From positions 1,875,283 to 1,939,282 of the forward strand of contig NZ_CP083693.1 of NCBI RefSeq assembly GCF_023920105.1: 64,000 nt of DNA. Direction: 5' to 3'. Every line of letters begins with the position of its first letter. The stretch's first letter is position 1. Source of the DNA: Bartonella taylorii (lineage in GTDB: Bacteria; Pseudomonadota; Alphaproteobacteria; Rhizobiales; Rhizobiaceae). This document shows, one piece after another, positions 1-11,775 of this stretch. The notes under the pieces were generated by a model that worked only from the letters and a program-made list of their open reading frames with translations, did not search any database and had not been told where the DNA came from. A program made the position numbers and the translations under genes.

Positions 1-2237
1 ATGTGGATTATTACCATCGCCAACAAATGCTGTTCCTTGATTTCTATCAAAAGGGCTTGGTTGCACGTAAAGTGGCTAAAGTGAATTGGGACCCTGTTGA
101 CCACACCGTTTTGGCAAATGAGCAGGTTGTTGATGGTCGGGGGTGGCGGTCTGGTGCGTTGGTTGAACAGCGTGAATTGACGCAGTGGTTTTTCAAAATT
201 AGTGATTTTAGTGAAGACTTACTGGCAGGGCTTGAAGAGCTTGAGCAATGGCCGGAAAAAGTTCGCACTATGCAAAAAAATTGGATTGGGAAGTCACAAG
301 GTTTGCTGATTCGTTGGGCTTTAAAGTCGGTAGATGATGTTGATGATGGGTGTGCGGAGTTTAACGAAGTTGTCTGTTATTCAACACGACCTGACACGCT
401 TTTTGGTGCTGCTTTTTTGGCGCTGTCTGTTGATCATCCCATTGCAAAAGCCTTAGCGCAAAAGGATAAAGCGCTTGATGCTTTTATCGAAAATTGTCGG
501 TGTGGTGGAACAACAACCGCGGCGCTTGAAACAGCTGAAAAACAAGGTTTTCGCACATCACTTTTGGCTGTGCATCCCTTTGATCCAACGGTGCATATTC
601 CCGTTTATATCGCCAATTTTGTGCTTATGGATTATGGAACAGGAGCTGTTTTTGGCTGTCCTGCCCATGATCAGAGAGATTTGGATTTTGCACGTAAATA
701 TGATCTCCCCGTGCGACCGGTGGTTTTGCCAAAGGGGGTTGAGAGGGAAGATTTTGTGATTGCTGAAACAGCTTATGTTGGTGATGGCGTGATGATCAAT
801 TCAGACTTTTTGGATGGCTTGACACCGCAACAAGCTTTTGAAGCAGCAGCTAAACGGCTTGAAGGGCAAATACTTGGGGGGCAGCCCCAGGGGCAAAAGA
901 CCGTGCAATTTCGCTTGCGTGATTGGGGTATTTCGCGTCAACGTTATTGGGGATGCCCTATCCCTATGATCCATTGTGCGGCTTGTGGAGTGGTTCCGGT
1001 TCCGCGTGCTGATTTACCGGTTGTGTTGCCCGATGATGTCACTTTTGAGCAGCCTGGAAATCCTCTTGCGCGTCATGAAATGTGGCAAACAGTAACTTGT
1101 CCTGTCTGTGGTCAGTCTGCCAAACGCGAAACTGATACCATGGATACATTTGTTGACTCTTCTTGGTATTATGCCCGCTTTACTGCGCCTTTTGCACAAG
1201 AACCTGTCGACAAGCAAGCGATAGCCGAATGGTTGCCTGTGCAACAATATATTGGTGGAATTGAACATGCGATTCTCCATCTTCTTTATGCACGCTTTTT
1301 TATGCGTGCTATGAAATTGATTGGGCATATGAGTGTGGATGAGCCTTTTAAAGGGCTTTTTACCCAAGGGATGGTTGTTCATGAAACCTATCGTGATGAC
1401 CAAGGGTGGGTTTCACCAGAAGAAATTTCTATTGTTGAAAAGGATGGAAAACGTCAGGCTTATAAATTGACCGATCAAAGTGAGGTGATGATTGGTTTGA
1501 TTGAAAAAATGTCAAAATCAAAAAAGAATGTCGTGGATCCTGATGATATTATTGCCTCCTATGGAGCCGATACTGTGCGCTGGTTTGTTTTGTCGGATTC
1601 TCCTCCTGAGCGAGATGTTATTTGGACAGAATCTGGTGTTGAAGGAGCGCATCGTTTTGTGCAACGCGTTTGGCGTTGTGTGGCTTTGAGTGCTCCGGTT
1701 TTAAGAGAAGTGGTGCCTTGTGCTGGTCGTCAGGGTGCGGCTTTGGCACTCTCAAAAGTGGCGCATCGCACGCTCCATGCTGTGGAAGATGATTTGGAAA
1801 AGTTCGCCTTTAATCGAGCAATTGCGCGCCTTTACGAATTCTTGAATATTATGGCGCCTTTACTAAATAAGGTAGAGAATGTTGAGAGTGAGATGAAGGA
1901 AGCTTTGCGTCAAGCAATGGATTTTTTCCTTGTATTGATTGCACCTATAATGCCTCATTTGGCAGAAGAGTGTCATGCTGCTTTGGGAGGAAAAAATTTG
2001 ATTTGTGAGCTTCCTTGGCCTGTTTATGATCCTGCATTAATTGTTGAAGATTCCTATATTTTACCGGTACAGATTAATGGTAAAAAGCGTGGTGAAGTGA
2101 CTGTTTTGGCAACGGCAAATGAAGCGATGATTGAAGAAGCTGTTTTGGCTCTTGATTTTGTAAAGGCACATCTGTCCGAAAAAGCCGTTAAAAAAATAAT
2201 TATTGTTCCAAAAAGGATTGTGAATGTCGTTGTTTAA
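1..2237 (+). CDS. leuS: Leucyl-tRNA synthetase, 5'-truncated by window edge
   Basis: Class Ia aminoacyl-tRNA synthetase that charges tRNA-Leu in the cytoplasm. The frame is open from the first base, so the real start lies upstream; the GTG at 3 is only an internal codon. About 744 of the usual 870-880 residues are present. The HIGH motif is outside the window. Visible are the CP1 editing region (TRPDTLFGA, then [17 protein letters not shown], then the [15 protein letters not shown] segment), the WYYARF region and the catalytic KMSKS loop at residues 502-506 of the visible part ([13 protein letters not shown]), followed by the anticodon-binding domain. The 3' end overlaps lptE by 14 bp, so the two are translationally coupled. 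Confidence 0.97.
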   Translation, partial: VDYYHRQQMLFLDFYQKGLVARKVAKVNWDPVDHTVLANEQVVDGRGWRSGALVEQRELTQWFFKISDFSEDLLAGLEELEQWPEKVRTMQKNWIGKSQGLLIRWALKSVDDVDDGCAEFNEVVCYSTRPDTLFGAAFLALSVDHPIAKALAQKDKALDAFIENCRCGGTTTAALETAEKQGFRTSLLAVHPFDPTVHIPVYIANFVLMDYGTGAVFGCPAHDQRDLDFARKYDLPVRPVVLPKGVEREDFVIAETAYVGDGVMINSDFLDGLTPQQAFEAAAKRLEGQILGGQPQGQKTVQFRLRDWGISRQRYWGCPIPMIHCAACGVVPVPRADLPVVLPDDVTFEQPGNPLARHEMWQTVTCPVCGQSAKRETDTMDTFVDSSWYYARFTAPFAQEPVDKQAIAEWLPVQQYIGGIEHAILHLLYARFFMRAMKLIGHMSVDEPFKGLFTQGMVVHETYRDDQGWVSPEEISIVEKDGKRQAYKLTDQSEVMIGLIEKMSKSKKNVVDPDDIIASYGADTVRWFVLSDSPPERDVIWTESGVEGAHRFVQRVWRCVALSAPVLREVVPCAGRQGAALALSKVAHRTLHAVEDDLEKFAFNRAIARLYEFLNIMAPLLNKVENVESEMKEALRQAMDFFLVLIAPIMPHLAEECHAALGGKNLICELPWPVYDPALIVEDSYILPVQINGKKRGEVTVLATANEAMIEEAVLALDFVKAHLSEKAVKKIIIVPKRIVNVVV

Positions 2238-2817
2238 AAATTTTGTTCTTGTGGGCTTATTTGGTTTGTCCACGCTTTTGTGTGGGTGTATAGTTGAACC
2301 GCTTTATCATCACGCATCTGGGATTTCGACAACAATAGGTTCTGTAGATTCTGTTTTTGATGATTCGTCTTCAAAACAAAAATCTTTGAATCTTTCCGAA
2401 AAACTAGCTTCCATTGTCGTTGCAGAACCGTCAGATCGTTTTGGTCAAATGGTACGCAATCATTTGCTGTTTCTGCTTTTTTATGGAAATGGGCGGAAAC
2501 CTTCTACTCCAGCTTATCAATTGGTATTGCAAACATCTACGTTTACACGAAATTCTGTACAGATAGAGGTGGATCGCGATAGGAAAAGAGAGGGGCGACC
2601 TTCCGTTGGAACTGTGATGGGTAAAGTTTCCTATATCTTGCAAGATATGAAAAATGTTCTTATTGCTGAAACCACGGTAAGCATGAGCGCGTCTTTTGAA
2701 CGGCTTCGTCAGGAATATGCAACTTTGCAAGCAGAGCAAGATGCGCAAAAGCGTGTGGCTGAAGAATTGGCTGAACAAATTTTACTGCTGCTTTCAAAAG
2801 ATCTTTCAAGTCACTAG
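2224..2817 (+). CDS. lptE: LPS-assembly lipoprotein LptE-like
   Basis: Predicted outer-membrane lipoprotein of 197 aa that would plug the LptD barrel during lipopolysaccharide export. The N-terminus is a lipoprotein signal: charged start, hydrophobic stretch and lipobox LCGC with Cys22 as the lipidated residue. The position directly behind leuS, overlapping it by 14 bp, is the classic rhizobial place of lptE. Sequence identity to the family is weak by eye, so the call rests on lipobox, length and context. In many rhizobia holA follows; here the next gene is on the other strand and no holA is present. The stop codon overlaps the end of the convergent tal-like gene by 4 bp. Confidence 0.75.
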   Translation: MSLFKNFVLVGLFGLSTLLCGCIVEPLYHHASGISTTIGSVDSVFDDSSSKQKSLNLSEKLASIVVAEPSDRFGQMVRNHLLFLLFYGNGRKPSTPAYQLVLQTSTFTRNSVQIEVDRDRKREGRPSVGTVMGKVSYILQDMKNVLIAETTVSMSASFERLRQEYATLQAEQDAQKRVAEELAEQILLLLSKDLSSH

Positions 2818-3467
2818 GCGATATTTTGTCCAGTTTTTTTCCAATCACTTGAGAAGATTTGCAAGCCTTTATCAGTTAAAGGATGTTTGACCAGTGCTTT
2901 TAAAACTGTTGGTGGAACGGTTGCAACATCTGCACCGCTTAGTGCTGCTTCTTTAACATGATTAACGGTACGAATTGAAGCGGCCAAAATTTGCGTTTCA
3001 AAGTTGTAGTTATCATAAATTGTGCGAATTTCATGAAGCAGTTCCACACCATCACTGCCGCAATCATCGAGCCTGCCTATAAAAGGTGAAATAAATGTTG
3101 CGCCTGCTTTGGCGGCTAGTAAAGCTTGGTTAGCAGAAAAACAAAGTGTGAGATTTGTTTTTAATCCCTGTATTGTAAGAGCTTTACAGGCTTTTAAGCC
3201 ATCAAGCGTTAAGGGAAGTTTGATGCAAATATTGTCGGCAATTTTTGCTAAAACAGCCGCTTCTTTCATCATGTTTTCAAATTCGGTTGCTACAACTTCG
3301 GCAGACACGGGTCCTTTGACGAGGGTACAAATTTCTTTTGTAACCTCAAGAATATTACGTCCTGATTTAAGAATAAGAGAAGGATTGGTGGTAACACCAT
3401 CAACGAGGTTTAAATTTTGTAATTCTCGGATCTCTTCAATATTGGCGCTATCCACAAAAAATTTCAT
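2814..3467 (-). CDS. tal: Transaldolase-like protein (TalC/fructose-6-P aldolase subfamily)
   Basis: Short transaldolase-family (beta/alpha)8-barrel enzyme, 217 aa, about the 215-220 aa typical of the TalC/MipB/FSA group. The start [13 protein letters not shown] and the segment [10 protein letters not shown] are family hallmarks, and Lys83 in [10 protein letters not shown] fits the Schiff-base lysine. The reaction would be C3-unit transfer in the non-oxidative pentose phosphate branch, which fits tkt, gap and fba elsewhere in the window. A GGAG-like ribosome binding site precedes the ATG on the minus strand. It converges on lptE with a 4-bp overlap. True transaldolase versus fructose-6-phosphate aldolase activity cannot be decided by eye. 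Confidence 0.92.
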   Translation of the reverse strand: MKFFVDSANIEEIRELQNLNLVDGVTTNPSLILKSGRNILEVTKEICTLVKGPVSAEVVATEFENMMKEAAVLAKIADNICIKLPLTLDGLKACKALTIQGLKTNLTLCFSANQALLAAKAGATFISPFIGRLDDCGSDGVELLHEIRTIYDNYNFETQILAASIRTVNHVKEAALSGADVATVPPTVLKALVKHPLTDKGLQIFSSDWKKTGQNIA

Positions 3468-3607
3468 TGCTAAATCTCCTTGGTTTTTAGCTCTTTATTT
3501 AAAGCTTCTGATGCTTCACCCTATTTTTGTTATGCGTTATTGTTTATCGCAAAAGCAAGAGGGAGGATACGTGTTGCCTATGGTAAGTTAAGATATGAAG
3601 GATAAAA

Positions 3608-3685
3608 ATGCGTACTTATAGTTTGTTTATAGCGTTAGCGCTGCTGGTATCAATATCAGATGCGTATTGGAGTTTTTATCGTTGA
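3608..3685 (+). CDS. Possible 25-aa hydrophobic peptide
   Basis: A short ORF in the tal-priA spacer: ATG, one Arg, then a hydrophobic run (SLFIALALLVSIS) and an aromatic tail ending in an Arg. A GAAGGA ribosome-binding-like sequence sits about 6 bp upstream of the ATG. It could be a small membrane peptide or a chance ORF; there is no family assignment and no neighbour that implies a role. Confidence 0.2.
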   Translation: MRTYSLFIALALLVSISDAYWSFYR

Positions 3686-3810
3686 TAAGATATTGTTTAT
3701 GAGGGGGAGATTATACAAAGTGATTATTCTTCATGACGGATAATATATCAAAAATAAGGTGCAAGGACGGTAGTGGTATAAAAAAGATTGTATAAAAGTT
3801 GGGACAAAAG

Positions 3811-6042
3811 ATGAAGTCAAATGAGGGTGTGTGCGAGAGAAAGATTGTTTCTATTTTGGTACCTCTGCCTATTGCACATGCTTATAGTTATGAGGTTCCA
3901 TCTTCGATGGAGGTAGAGGTTGGTTCTTTTGTTCGTGTTCCGGTAATGGGGCGGGAAGTTTGTGGTTTTGTGGTGGATGTTGGAGAACAATCCGCAAAGG
4001 ATGGGCAAAGTGCTCCACCTGTGGCGCGTAAAAAACTACGCTCTCTCCTCCATGTTTTTAATTGCCCGCCGTTAAAAGCGGAGATGATTACATTCTTGCA
4101 TTTTGTTGGTCGGTATACGATGACTCCTTTGGGTCTTGTTGCACGATTGGTTTTGTCTGTTCCGTCTGCTTTAGAACCGGAAGAACAGATGCTGGGTTTG
4201 CGGTATTGTGGAGGAGAGATCGGACGCCTAACACCAGCGCGATCACGTGTTTTAGAATTGGTCCGCGATGGTGAAATTTGGACACGTTCTGGTCTTGCTC
4301 ATGCGGCAGGAACTTCTGTTTCCGTTGTTGAGGGGCTAAAGACACTTGGGGTTTTTGAAGAGGTTATGGTACCTGCTCCTGCTCTTGTGGCGATGCCTAA
4401 TCCTGATTTTTGTCGCCCTCAATTGGAGGGAGAACAGAGCAAAGCAGCGCGCCTTTTGCGGGAAGGTGTTTTATCTTCTCAATTTCAAGTTTTTCTGCTT
4501 GATGGTGTTACTGGGTCGGGAAAGACAGAGGTTTATTTTGAAGCGGTTGCTCAAGCGCTTACAGGTGGTAAGCAGGTTTTGATTTTATTGCCGGAAATTG
4601 CTTTAACACAACAATTTTTAGATCGCTTTCATGCACGCTTTGGAGCAGCGGCGGCGGAATGGCATTCAGATTTGTCACCACGTCGTCGAGAACGTGTGTG
4701 GCGACATGTTGCAGAAGGGCTTGTGCGGGTTGTAGCTGGAGCGCGGTCCGCGCTTTTCCTCCCCTTTCCAGAGCTTGGGTTAATTGTTGTTGATGAAGAA
4801 CATGATAGTGCTTACAAACAAGAAGAGCGCATTTTTTATCATGCGCGTGATATGGCAGTTGCACGGGGTTCTTTTGGGCATTTTCCTGTTATTTTATCCT
4901 CAGCGACTCCTTCGATTGAAAGTCAGACAAATGTCTTGTGGGGGCGTTATCAACGGGTCCATTTGCCATCACGTTTTAAAGCGGCCGCACTTCCGCAATT
5001 GCGGGTGGTTGATATGCGTCAAGGAGGTGTGCAAAAGGGAGGTGTGCAAAAGGGGCGTTTTATTTCCTCTGCTCTTGAAGCGGCTTTAAAACAAACGGTT
5101 GAGAAAGGTGAACAGGCGCTGCTTTTTCTTAATCGGCGTGGTTATGCACCTCTCACTTTGTGTCGGGTTTGTGGGCATCGTTTTCATTGTAGCGATTGTT
5201 CAAGTTGGTTGGTAGAGCATCGATTACAAGGACAGCTTAAATGCCATCATTGCGGATACCATCAGCCGCTTCCAGAAGCATGCCCCGAATGTGGGACATT
5301 AGACCATCTTGTCGCTTGTGGTCCAGGGGTAGAAAGAATTGCTGAAGAAACACGGGGGCTTTTTCCACAGGCGCGGTTATTGATTCTCTCAACGGATCTC
5401 AAAGGCGGGATTAGTCAGTTGCGGCGCGAATTGGAAGCGGTGGCAAATGGGGATGTTGACATTATTATTGGAACGCAGTTGGTTGCGAAAGGACACCATT
5501 TTCCAGGACTTTCTCTGGTCGGGGTCATTGATGCGGATCTTGGTCTTGCCAATGGCGATTTACGTGCTGCTGAGCGTACCTTTCAGCTCTTATCTCAGGT
5601 TACAGGTAGGGCAGGGCGTATGGGGTTAGAGAGTTTAGGATTATTGCAAACTTATCAACCCGATCATCCAGTAATACAAGCCCTGATTTCGCGGCAAGGT
5701 GAGGATTTTTACACTCATGAGATCGCTATGCGTCAGCACTATCATCTGCCACCTTATGGGCGACTTGCCTCTTTGATTGTGTCTTCAGAAAAGCGCCAAG
5801 CAGCAGAACATTATGCGCGTGCGTTGCGTCAAGTTGCACCGAGGGAAAAAAATATCTCGGTAATGGGACCTGCGGAAGCTCCATTGGCTCTCATTCGTGG
5901 GCGTTATCGTTTTCGGCTTTTACTGCAAGGGCAACGTTCTTTTGATATACAAGGGTTTATTCGTGCAATGCTTTCAAGTGCACCCAAAATACCTTCTTCG
6001 GTTCGGGTTCAGATTGATATTGATCCGCAAAGTTTTCTTTAG
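3811..6042 (+). CDS. priA: Primosomal protein N' (replication restart helicase)
   Basis: PriA reloads the replicative helicase at stalled forks. The product is about 743 aa from the ATG at 3811; a TTG at 3799 in the same frame is an alternative start and neither has a convincing ribosome binding site. Visible are the N-terminal 3' DNA-binding domain, Walker A GVTGSGKT (about residues 232-239), the DEEH box (VVDEEHDSAYKQ), the paired zinc-binding cysteines (CRVCGHRFHCSDC, CHHCGYHQPLPEACPECG) and helicase motifs V-VI (GTQLVAKGHHFPGL, TGRAGR). A 15-bp tandem duplication lies inside the gene (see 5023-5052) and does not break the frame. Confidence 0.97.
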   Translation: MKSNEGVCERKIVSILVPLPIAHAYSYEVPSSMEVEVGSFVRVPVMGREVCGFVVDVGEQSAKDGQSAPPVARKKLRSLLHVFNCPPLKAEMITFLHFVGRYTMTPLGLVARLVLSVPSALEPEEQMLGLRYCGGEIGRLTPARSRVLELVRDGEIWTRSGLAHAAGTSVSVVEGLKTLGVFEEVMVPAPALVAMPNPDFCRPQLEGEQSKAARLLREGVLSSQFQVFLLDGVTGSGKTEVYFEAVAQALTGGKQVLILLPEIALTQQFLDRFHARFGAAAAEWHSDLSPRRRERVWRHVAEGLVRVVAGARSALFLPFPELGLIVVDEEHDSAYKQEERIFYHARDMAVARGSFGHFPVILSSATPSIESQTNVLWGRYQRVHLPSRFKAAALPQLRVVDMRQGGVQKGGVQKGRFISSALEAALKQTVEKGEQALLFLNRRGYAPLTLCRVCGHRFHCSDCSSWLVEHRLQGQLKCHHCGYHQPLPEACPECGTLDHLVACGPGVERIAEETRGLFPQARLLILSTDLKGGISQLRRELEAVANGDVDIIIGTQLVAKGHHFPGLSLVGVIDADLGLANGDLRAAERTFQLLSQVTGRAGRMGLESLGLLQTYQPDHPVIQALISRQGEDFYTHEIAMRQHYHLPPYGRLASLIVSSEKRQAAEHYARALRQVAPREKNISVMGPAEAPLALIRGRYRFRLLLQGQRSFDIQGFIRAMLSSAPKIPSSVRVQIDIDPQSFL
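5023..5052 (+). repeat. 15-bp in-frame tandem duplication in priA
   Basis: GGAGGTGTGCAAAAG is present twice, back to back, adding one extra GGVQK to the protein in a loop between the helicase lobes. The two copies are identical, so the event is recent. Confidence 0.9.
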
Positions 6043-6581
6043 AAAACACAAGGGAAGTAACGAGGAGGGGAAGTAACGGGGAGGCTTATTTGCTTAAAAG
6101 ATGCTCTAGGAGGGGTAATTTTAAGCAAAAAGATGCGTTTCCTCTTTGATTTTAAGAGAACGTCGGTTATTATTGCTTGCTTATAAGTTTGAAATGGTAC
6201 ATTTTTTGTTAACTCTTTTGGTGGAAGAGCATTAAAAACTGCAAAGAGAGCATTTTGTTTCTGTTTTCAGAGTGATTATGCAATGATAGAGAAAGATATT
6301 TTAAAATCTATGTGGGGATGCCAAAAAGAAACACAAAAAAACTGTGGTGCTGATTTGTGTATTATAAAAAAATATTTTGAATATTTTATTTAAAATTTTC
6401 AGAAAGCAACGATTTGGAGTGTTGCGAGTCGGTTATGTCTATGCTAGAAACCGAGAAGTTTTTTGTTCTAGGTTCTAAGAAGGTTATTCTCAGAATTTAG
6501 GATGTCTGATTTATTTCATCTGATAACTATCTTCGTCTGGTAACTATCAGAGATTCGCTCAAGGGAAAGAGGCGGTATTTC
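6043..6581 (+). other. priA-atpH spacer with decayed copy of the atpH start
   Basis: No intact gene. Directly after priA, a short repeated motif (GGGAAGTAACG, two copies within 25 bp) is seen. Around 6481-6535 the sequence matches the true atpH start region: GGTTATTCTCAGAATTTAGG resembles the true upstream GGTAACTATCAGAG, and the frame beginning ATG at 6502 reads MSDLFHLI, against MSDSFSLI of AtpH, before it breaks up. This looks like an eroded duplicate of the atpH 5' end about 80 bp upstream. The atp promoter must lie in this spacer but I cannot place it. Confidence 0.5.
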
Positions 6582-7166
6582 GTGTCGGATTCATTTTCTC
6601 TTATACCGTTGCCATTGGTGGACCAACGCTATGCGCAAGCGCTTTTTGATCTCGTTCAAGAAGCAGGGACTGTGGAAAAGGTTGAAAAAGCAGTAGCATC
6701 TTTTTTGCTTGTTTTGGATCAAAATGAGGATTTGAAACGCTTTGTGCAGAGCCCATTCTTTTCAGTAAAAGAACAGGTTAAGGTAATGTGTTCTGTTTGT
6801 GAGCGCATCAAATTTGCTGATGAGGGCGCTGGTCAGATTGTTGGTAATTTTTTGCGTGTTATTGCACTAAACCGTCGGCTTTGTGCTTTGACTGGTATTT
6901 TACATGCTTTTCAACGTCGTGTTGCTCTCTCTCGTAGGGAAATTTCGGCTCAGATTGTTTCTGCACGCTCACTGAGTTCTCAACAAGAACAAGAGTTGCG
7001 CGTGGCTTTGGAAGGTGTCGTTGGGGGAAAAATTTTGCTACATATCCTTGTTGATCCAACAATTCTCGGTGGATTAATCATTCGTGTGGGGTCGTCTCAG
7101 ATTGATACGTCTCTTGAAACAAAATTATCTTCGCTTAAGCTTGCATTGAAAAAAGAGGTCAGCTGA
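6582..7166 (+). CDS. atpH: ATP synthase F1 subunit delta
   Basis: Peripheral stator subunit (OSCP-like) linking F1 to the b subunits of F0; 194 aa, normal length. The start is GTG with GGGAAAGAGG upstream. The N-terminal six-helix domain ([18 protein letters not shown]) and the C-terminal segment ([17 protein letters not shown]) are typical. It is the first gene of atpH-A-G-D-C; its stop overlaps the atpA ATG by one base. A decayed copy of its start lies just upstream and suggests the ancestral start codon was ATG. Confidence 0.97.
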   Translation: MSDSFSLIPLPLVDQRYAQALFDLVQEAGTVEKVEKAVASFLLVLDQNEDLKRFVQSPFFSVKEQVKVMCSVCERIKFADEGAGQIVGNFLRVIALNRRLCALTGILHAFQRRVALSRREISAQIVSARSLSSQQEQELRVALEGVVGGKILLHILVDPTILGGLIIRVGSSQIDTSLETKLSSLKLALKKEVS

Positions 7167-8701
7167 TGGATATTAGACCATCTGAAATTTCAAAAATTCT
7201 CAAAGAGCAAATCAGAAACTTTGACCAAAAGGCTGAAGTTTCAGAAATTGGTTGGGTTCTCTCTGTGGGTGATGGTATCGCCCGTGTTTATGGTTTGGAT
7301 AATGTCCAAGCAGGGGAAATGGTTTCCTTTTCAAATGGCGTGCGTGGTATGGCTTTGAATCTGGAAATCGATAATGTTGGGGTTGTGATTTTTGGGTCGG
7401 ATCGTGATATTCGTGAAGGTGATACCGTTAAACGGCTTGGGTCTATTGTGGATGTCCCTGTGGGACCAGCTTTGCTTGGGCGTGTTGTTGATGCATTGGG
7501 AAATCCTATAGATGGTAAAGGACCACTTAAGGCAACAGAGCGTCGTCGTGTTGATGTTAAGGCTCCAGGGATTATTCCGCGTCAATCTGTGCATGAACCC
7601 ATGGCGACGGGATTAAAAGCCATTGATGCGCTTATTCCTATTGGACGCGGACAGCGTGAATTGGTGATTGGTGACCGACAGACAGGAAAAACAGCAGTTT
7701 TGCTCGATACATTTTTAAACCAGAAACCGTTTCACGAAAAAGGTGCTGGAAACGATCAGGACAAAGTGTATTGTATTTATGTCGCCATTGGTCAAAAACG
7801 TTCAACGGTAGCGCAATTTGTTAAAATTTTGGAAGAGCGTGGAGCGCTCGAGTATTCCATTATTGTAGCAGCTACCGCTTCTGATCCTGCTCCATTGCAA
7901 TTTATTGCGCCTCTTGCTGGATGTGCGATGGGTGAATATTTCCGCGACAATGGGCAACATGCTTTGATCGGTTATGATGATCTTTCAAAGCAGGCTGTTG
8001 CTTATCGTCAAATGTCTCTTTTGCTTCGTCGTCCACCTGGTCGTGAAGCTTATCCTGGTGATGTTTTCTATCTTCATTCGCGTCTTTTAGAGCGTGCTGC
8101 TAAACTGAATGCTGAAAATGGTTCTGGATCTTTGACGGCTTTACCCGTCATTGAAACTCAAGCAAATGACGTTTCTGCTTATATTCCTACAAATGTGATT
8201 TCAATCACTGACGGGCAAATTTTTCTGGAAACCAATTTATTTTATCAAGGAATTCGCCCTGCTGTGAATGTTGGTCTTTCTGTGTCGCGTGTTGGTTCCG
8301 CTGCGCAAATTAAGGCGATGAAGCAAGTTGCTGGTTCGATCAAAGGTGAATTGGCACAATATCGCGAAATGGCTGCTTTTGCACAATTTGGTTCTGATTT
8401 GGATGCTTCAACGCAGCGTCTTTTAAACCGTGGTGCGCGTTTAACAGAGCTTTTGAAGCAGCCACAATTTTCTCCATTGAAGACAGAAGAACAGGTTGTT
8501 GTTATTTTTGCTGGTGTGAATGGTTACCTGGATTCTTTAGCTGTTTCTGATGTTGCGCGCTTTGAACAGGGGCTTTTAACGCTTCTGCGCAATGATCACC
8601 AAAGTCTTTTGAAGGCGATTGCTGATCAAAAACAGATAACCGATGAAATTAAGGATAAATTGATAACTGTGCTTAAGACTTATGCAAAGAATTTTTCGTG
8701 A
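7166..8701 (+). CDS. atpA: ATP synthase F1 subunit alpha
   Basis: Non-catalytic nucleotide-binding subunit of F1, 511 aa, full length. Visible are the beta-barrel N-terminal domain, Walker A GDRQTGKT (residues 169-176), the catalytic-interface arginine region ([15 protein letters not shown]) and the helical C-terminal domain. Translation is coupled to atpH through TGATG. It is followed by atpG after 20 bp. Confidence 0.99.
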   Translation: MDIRPSEISKILKEQIRNFDQKAEVSEIGWVLSVGDGIARVYGLDNVQAGEMVSFSNGVRGMALNLEIDNVGVVIFGSDRDIREGDTVKRLGSIVDVPVGPALLGRVVDALGNPIDGKGPLKATERRRVDVKAPGIIPRQSVHEPMATGLKAIDALIPIGRGQRELVIGDRQTGKTAVLLDTFLNQKPFHEKGAGNDQDKVYCIYVAIGQKRSTVAQFVKILEERGALEYSIIVAATASDPAPLQFIAPLAGCAMGEYFRDNGQHALIGYDDLSKQAVAYRQMSLLLRRPPGREAYPGDVFYLHSRLLERAAKLNAENGSGSLTALPVIETQANDVSAYIPTNVISITDGQIFLETNLFYQGIRPAVNVGLSVSRVGSAAQIKAMKQVAGSIKGELAQYREMAAFAQFGSDLDASTQRLLNRGARLTELLKQPQFSPLKTEEQVVVIFAGVNGYLDSLAVSDVARFEQGLLTLLRNDHQSLLKAIADQKQITDEIKDKLITVLKTYAKNFS

Positions 8702-8721
8702 TGAATTGATGGAATGCTTGA

Positions 8722-9633
8722 ATGGCGTCGTTGAAGGATCTTAGAGACCGTATCGCCTCGGTTAAGGCAACACAAAAGATTACCAAAGCCATGCAAATGG
8801 TTGCGGCGGCAAGGTTGCACCGTGCGCAAGAGGCAGCGGAGTCTGCGCGTCCTTATGCTCAGAGGATGGCTGCTATTTTAGCCAATGTTGCGGCTGATGT
8901 TGATGGGATTGATGCGCCTCCTCTCATGCGGGGTACGGGTCGAGATGATGTGCATCTTTTGGTGGTATGTACTGCAGAGCGTGGTCTTTGTGGTGCTTTT
9001 AATGTGCAAATCGCCCGTCGTGCGCGTGAACAAATTAAGACACTGCTTTCTGCTGGTAAAATTGTTAAGATTTTAACCGTGGGAAAAAAGGGCGCTGATA
9101 TTTTAGCGCGTGATTACAAGGCTTTGATGATTGATCACATTGATTTGCATTCTGTAAAGCGGATTAGTTTTGCAGAGGCTGCGATGATCAGTCAGCGGAT
9201 CATTGATTTATTCAATGAGGGAGCATTTGATGTGTGTACGCTGTTTTATTCTGAATTTGTTTCCGTGATCAATCAGCGTCCAACAGCTTTTGGCTTGATT
9301 CCAACGCTCTCTCCCAAAGAGGCTGTCGAAGGAGAGGTTATCGTTGAAAAAAATGACAAAAGTAAAGGTTCACAATCAGTTGTTTATGAGTATGAGCCCG
9401 ATGCTGTTTCTCTTTTGGAAGAGCTTGTGCCGCGCAATCTTTCTGTGCAAATCTTTCGGGCTTTGCTTGAAAATGTTGCCGGTGAAATGGGGGCGAAGAT
9501 GAGTGCTATGGATAATGCATCGCGCAATGCCGGTGAAATGATTAATAAATTGACAGTGGCTTATAATCGTCAGCGTCAAGCACAAATCACCACAGAATTG
9601 ATCGAAATTATTGCGGGCGCTGAAGCGCTTTAA
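8722..9633 (+). CDS. atpG: ATP synthase F1 subunit gamma
   Basis: Central rotor shaft of F1, 303 aa. The N-terminal helix ([27 protein letters not shown], quoted in part: [13 protein letters not shown]) and the C-terminal helix ([33 protein letters not shown]) that form the coiled coil are well conserved. It sits between atpA and atpD at operon spacing. Confidence 0.99.
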   Translation: MASLKDLRDRIASVKATQKITKAMQMVAAARLHRAQEAAESARPYAQRMAAILANVAADVDGIDAPPLMRGTGRDDVHLLVVCTAERGLCGAFNVQIARRAREQIKTLLSAGKIVKILTVGKKGADILARDYKALMIDHIDLHSVKRISFAEAAMISQRIIDLFNEGAFDVCTLFYSEFVSVINQRPTAFGLIPTLSPKEAVEGEVIVEKNDKSKGSQSVVYEYEPDAVSLLEELVPRNLSVQIFRALLENVAGEMGAKMSAMDNASRNAGEMINKLTVAYNRQRQAQITTELIEIIAGAEAL

Positions 9634-9646
9634 ATTGAAAAGGTAA

Positions 9647-11263
<1,617 letters not shown>

Positions 11264-11335
11264 GAGGAAATCTGTAACGAATGCTTGTTGTAAAGAGCAC
11301 AAGAGGTCTTAGTGTTGAACCTCGTGGAGGTTTTT

Positions 11336-11752
11336 GTGGAGAACAATAAAGTAGAGTGTTTTTTGTTTGAGATTGTATCACCTGAAAAATTTGTGTTTTC
11401 AGAACAGGTGGTATCTGTTGTTCTTCCTTCAGAGTCGGGTGCACTCACAGTGATGGCGCATCATGCACCATTGGTGGCTAGCGTTGTATTGGGGAGTGTC
11501 CGCGTTCTCACTTCTTCGGGGGAAAAGCTATTTGCTGTTTATGGGGGCGTTGCTAATGTTACTTCTTCGGGATGCTCGCTTCTGGTAGAGAAGGTTGTGG
11601 CTGTTGAACATCTTTCTTTTAACACGTTGGAACAGCAGATTTTGCAGGTTCGGACGACGTTGGAAGGGGATGCAAGTGATGAGGCAAAGCATAAGGTAGA
11701 AGATTTTTTTCATCAACTGACAGCTGTTGATACTGTATTGACAGAGGCGTAA
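11336..11752 (+). CDS. atpC: ATP synthase F1 subunit epsilon
   Basis: Rotor subunit that also inhibits ATP hydrolysis; 138 aa from the GTG at 11336. That start is chosen because GGAGG lies 5 bp upstream and the protein then begins at the conserved part (FEIVSPEKFVFSEQVVSVVLPSE). A GTG at 11312 in the same frame would add 8 residues but lacks a ribosome binding site. The central AHHAPLVASVVLGSV is typical of the family. Last gene of the atp operon. Confidence 0.95.
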   Translation: MENNKVECFLFEIVSPEKFVFSEQVVSVVLPSESGALTVMAHHAPLVASVVLGSVRVLTSSGEKLFAVYGGVANVTSSGCSLLVEKVVAVEHLSFNTLEQQILQVRTTLEGDASDEAKHKVEDFFHQLTAVDTVLTEA

Positions 11753-11775
11753 CAGGGTATACAGGAAAAGGCGAC

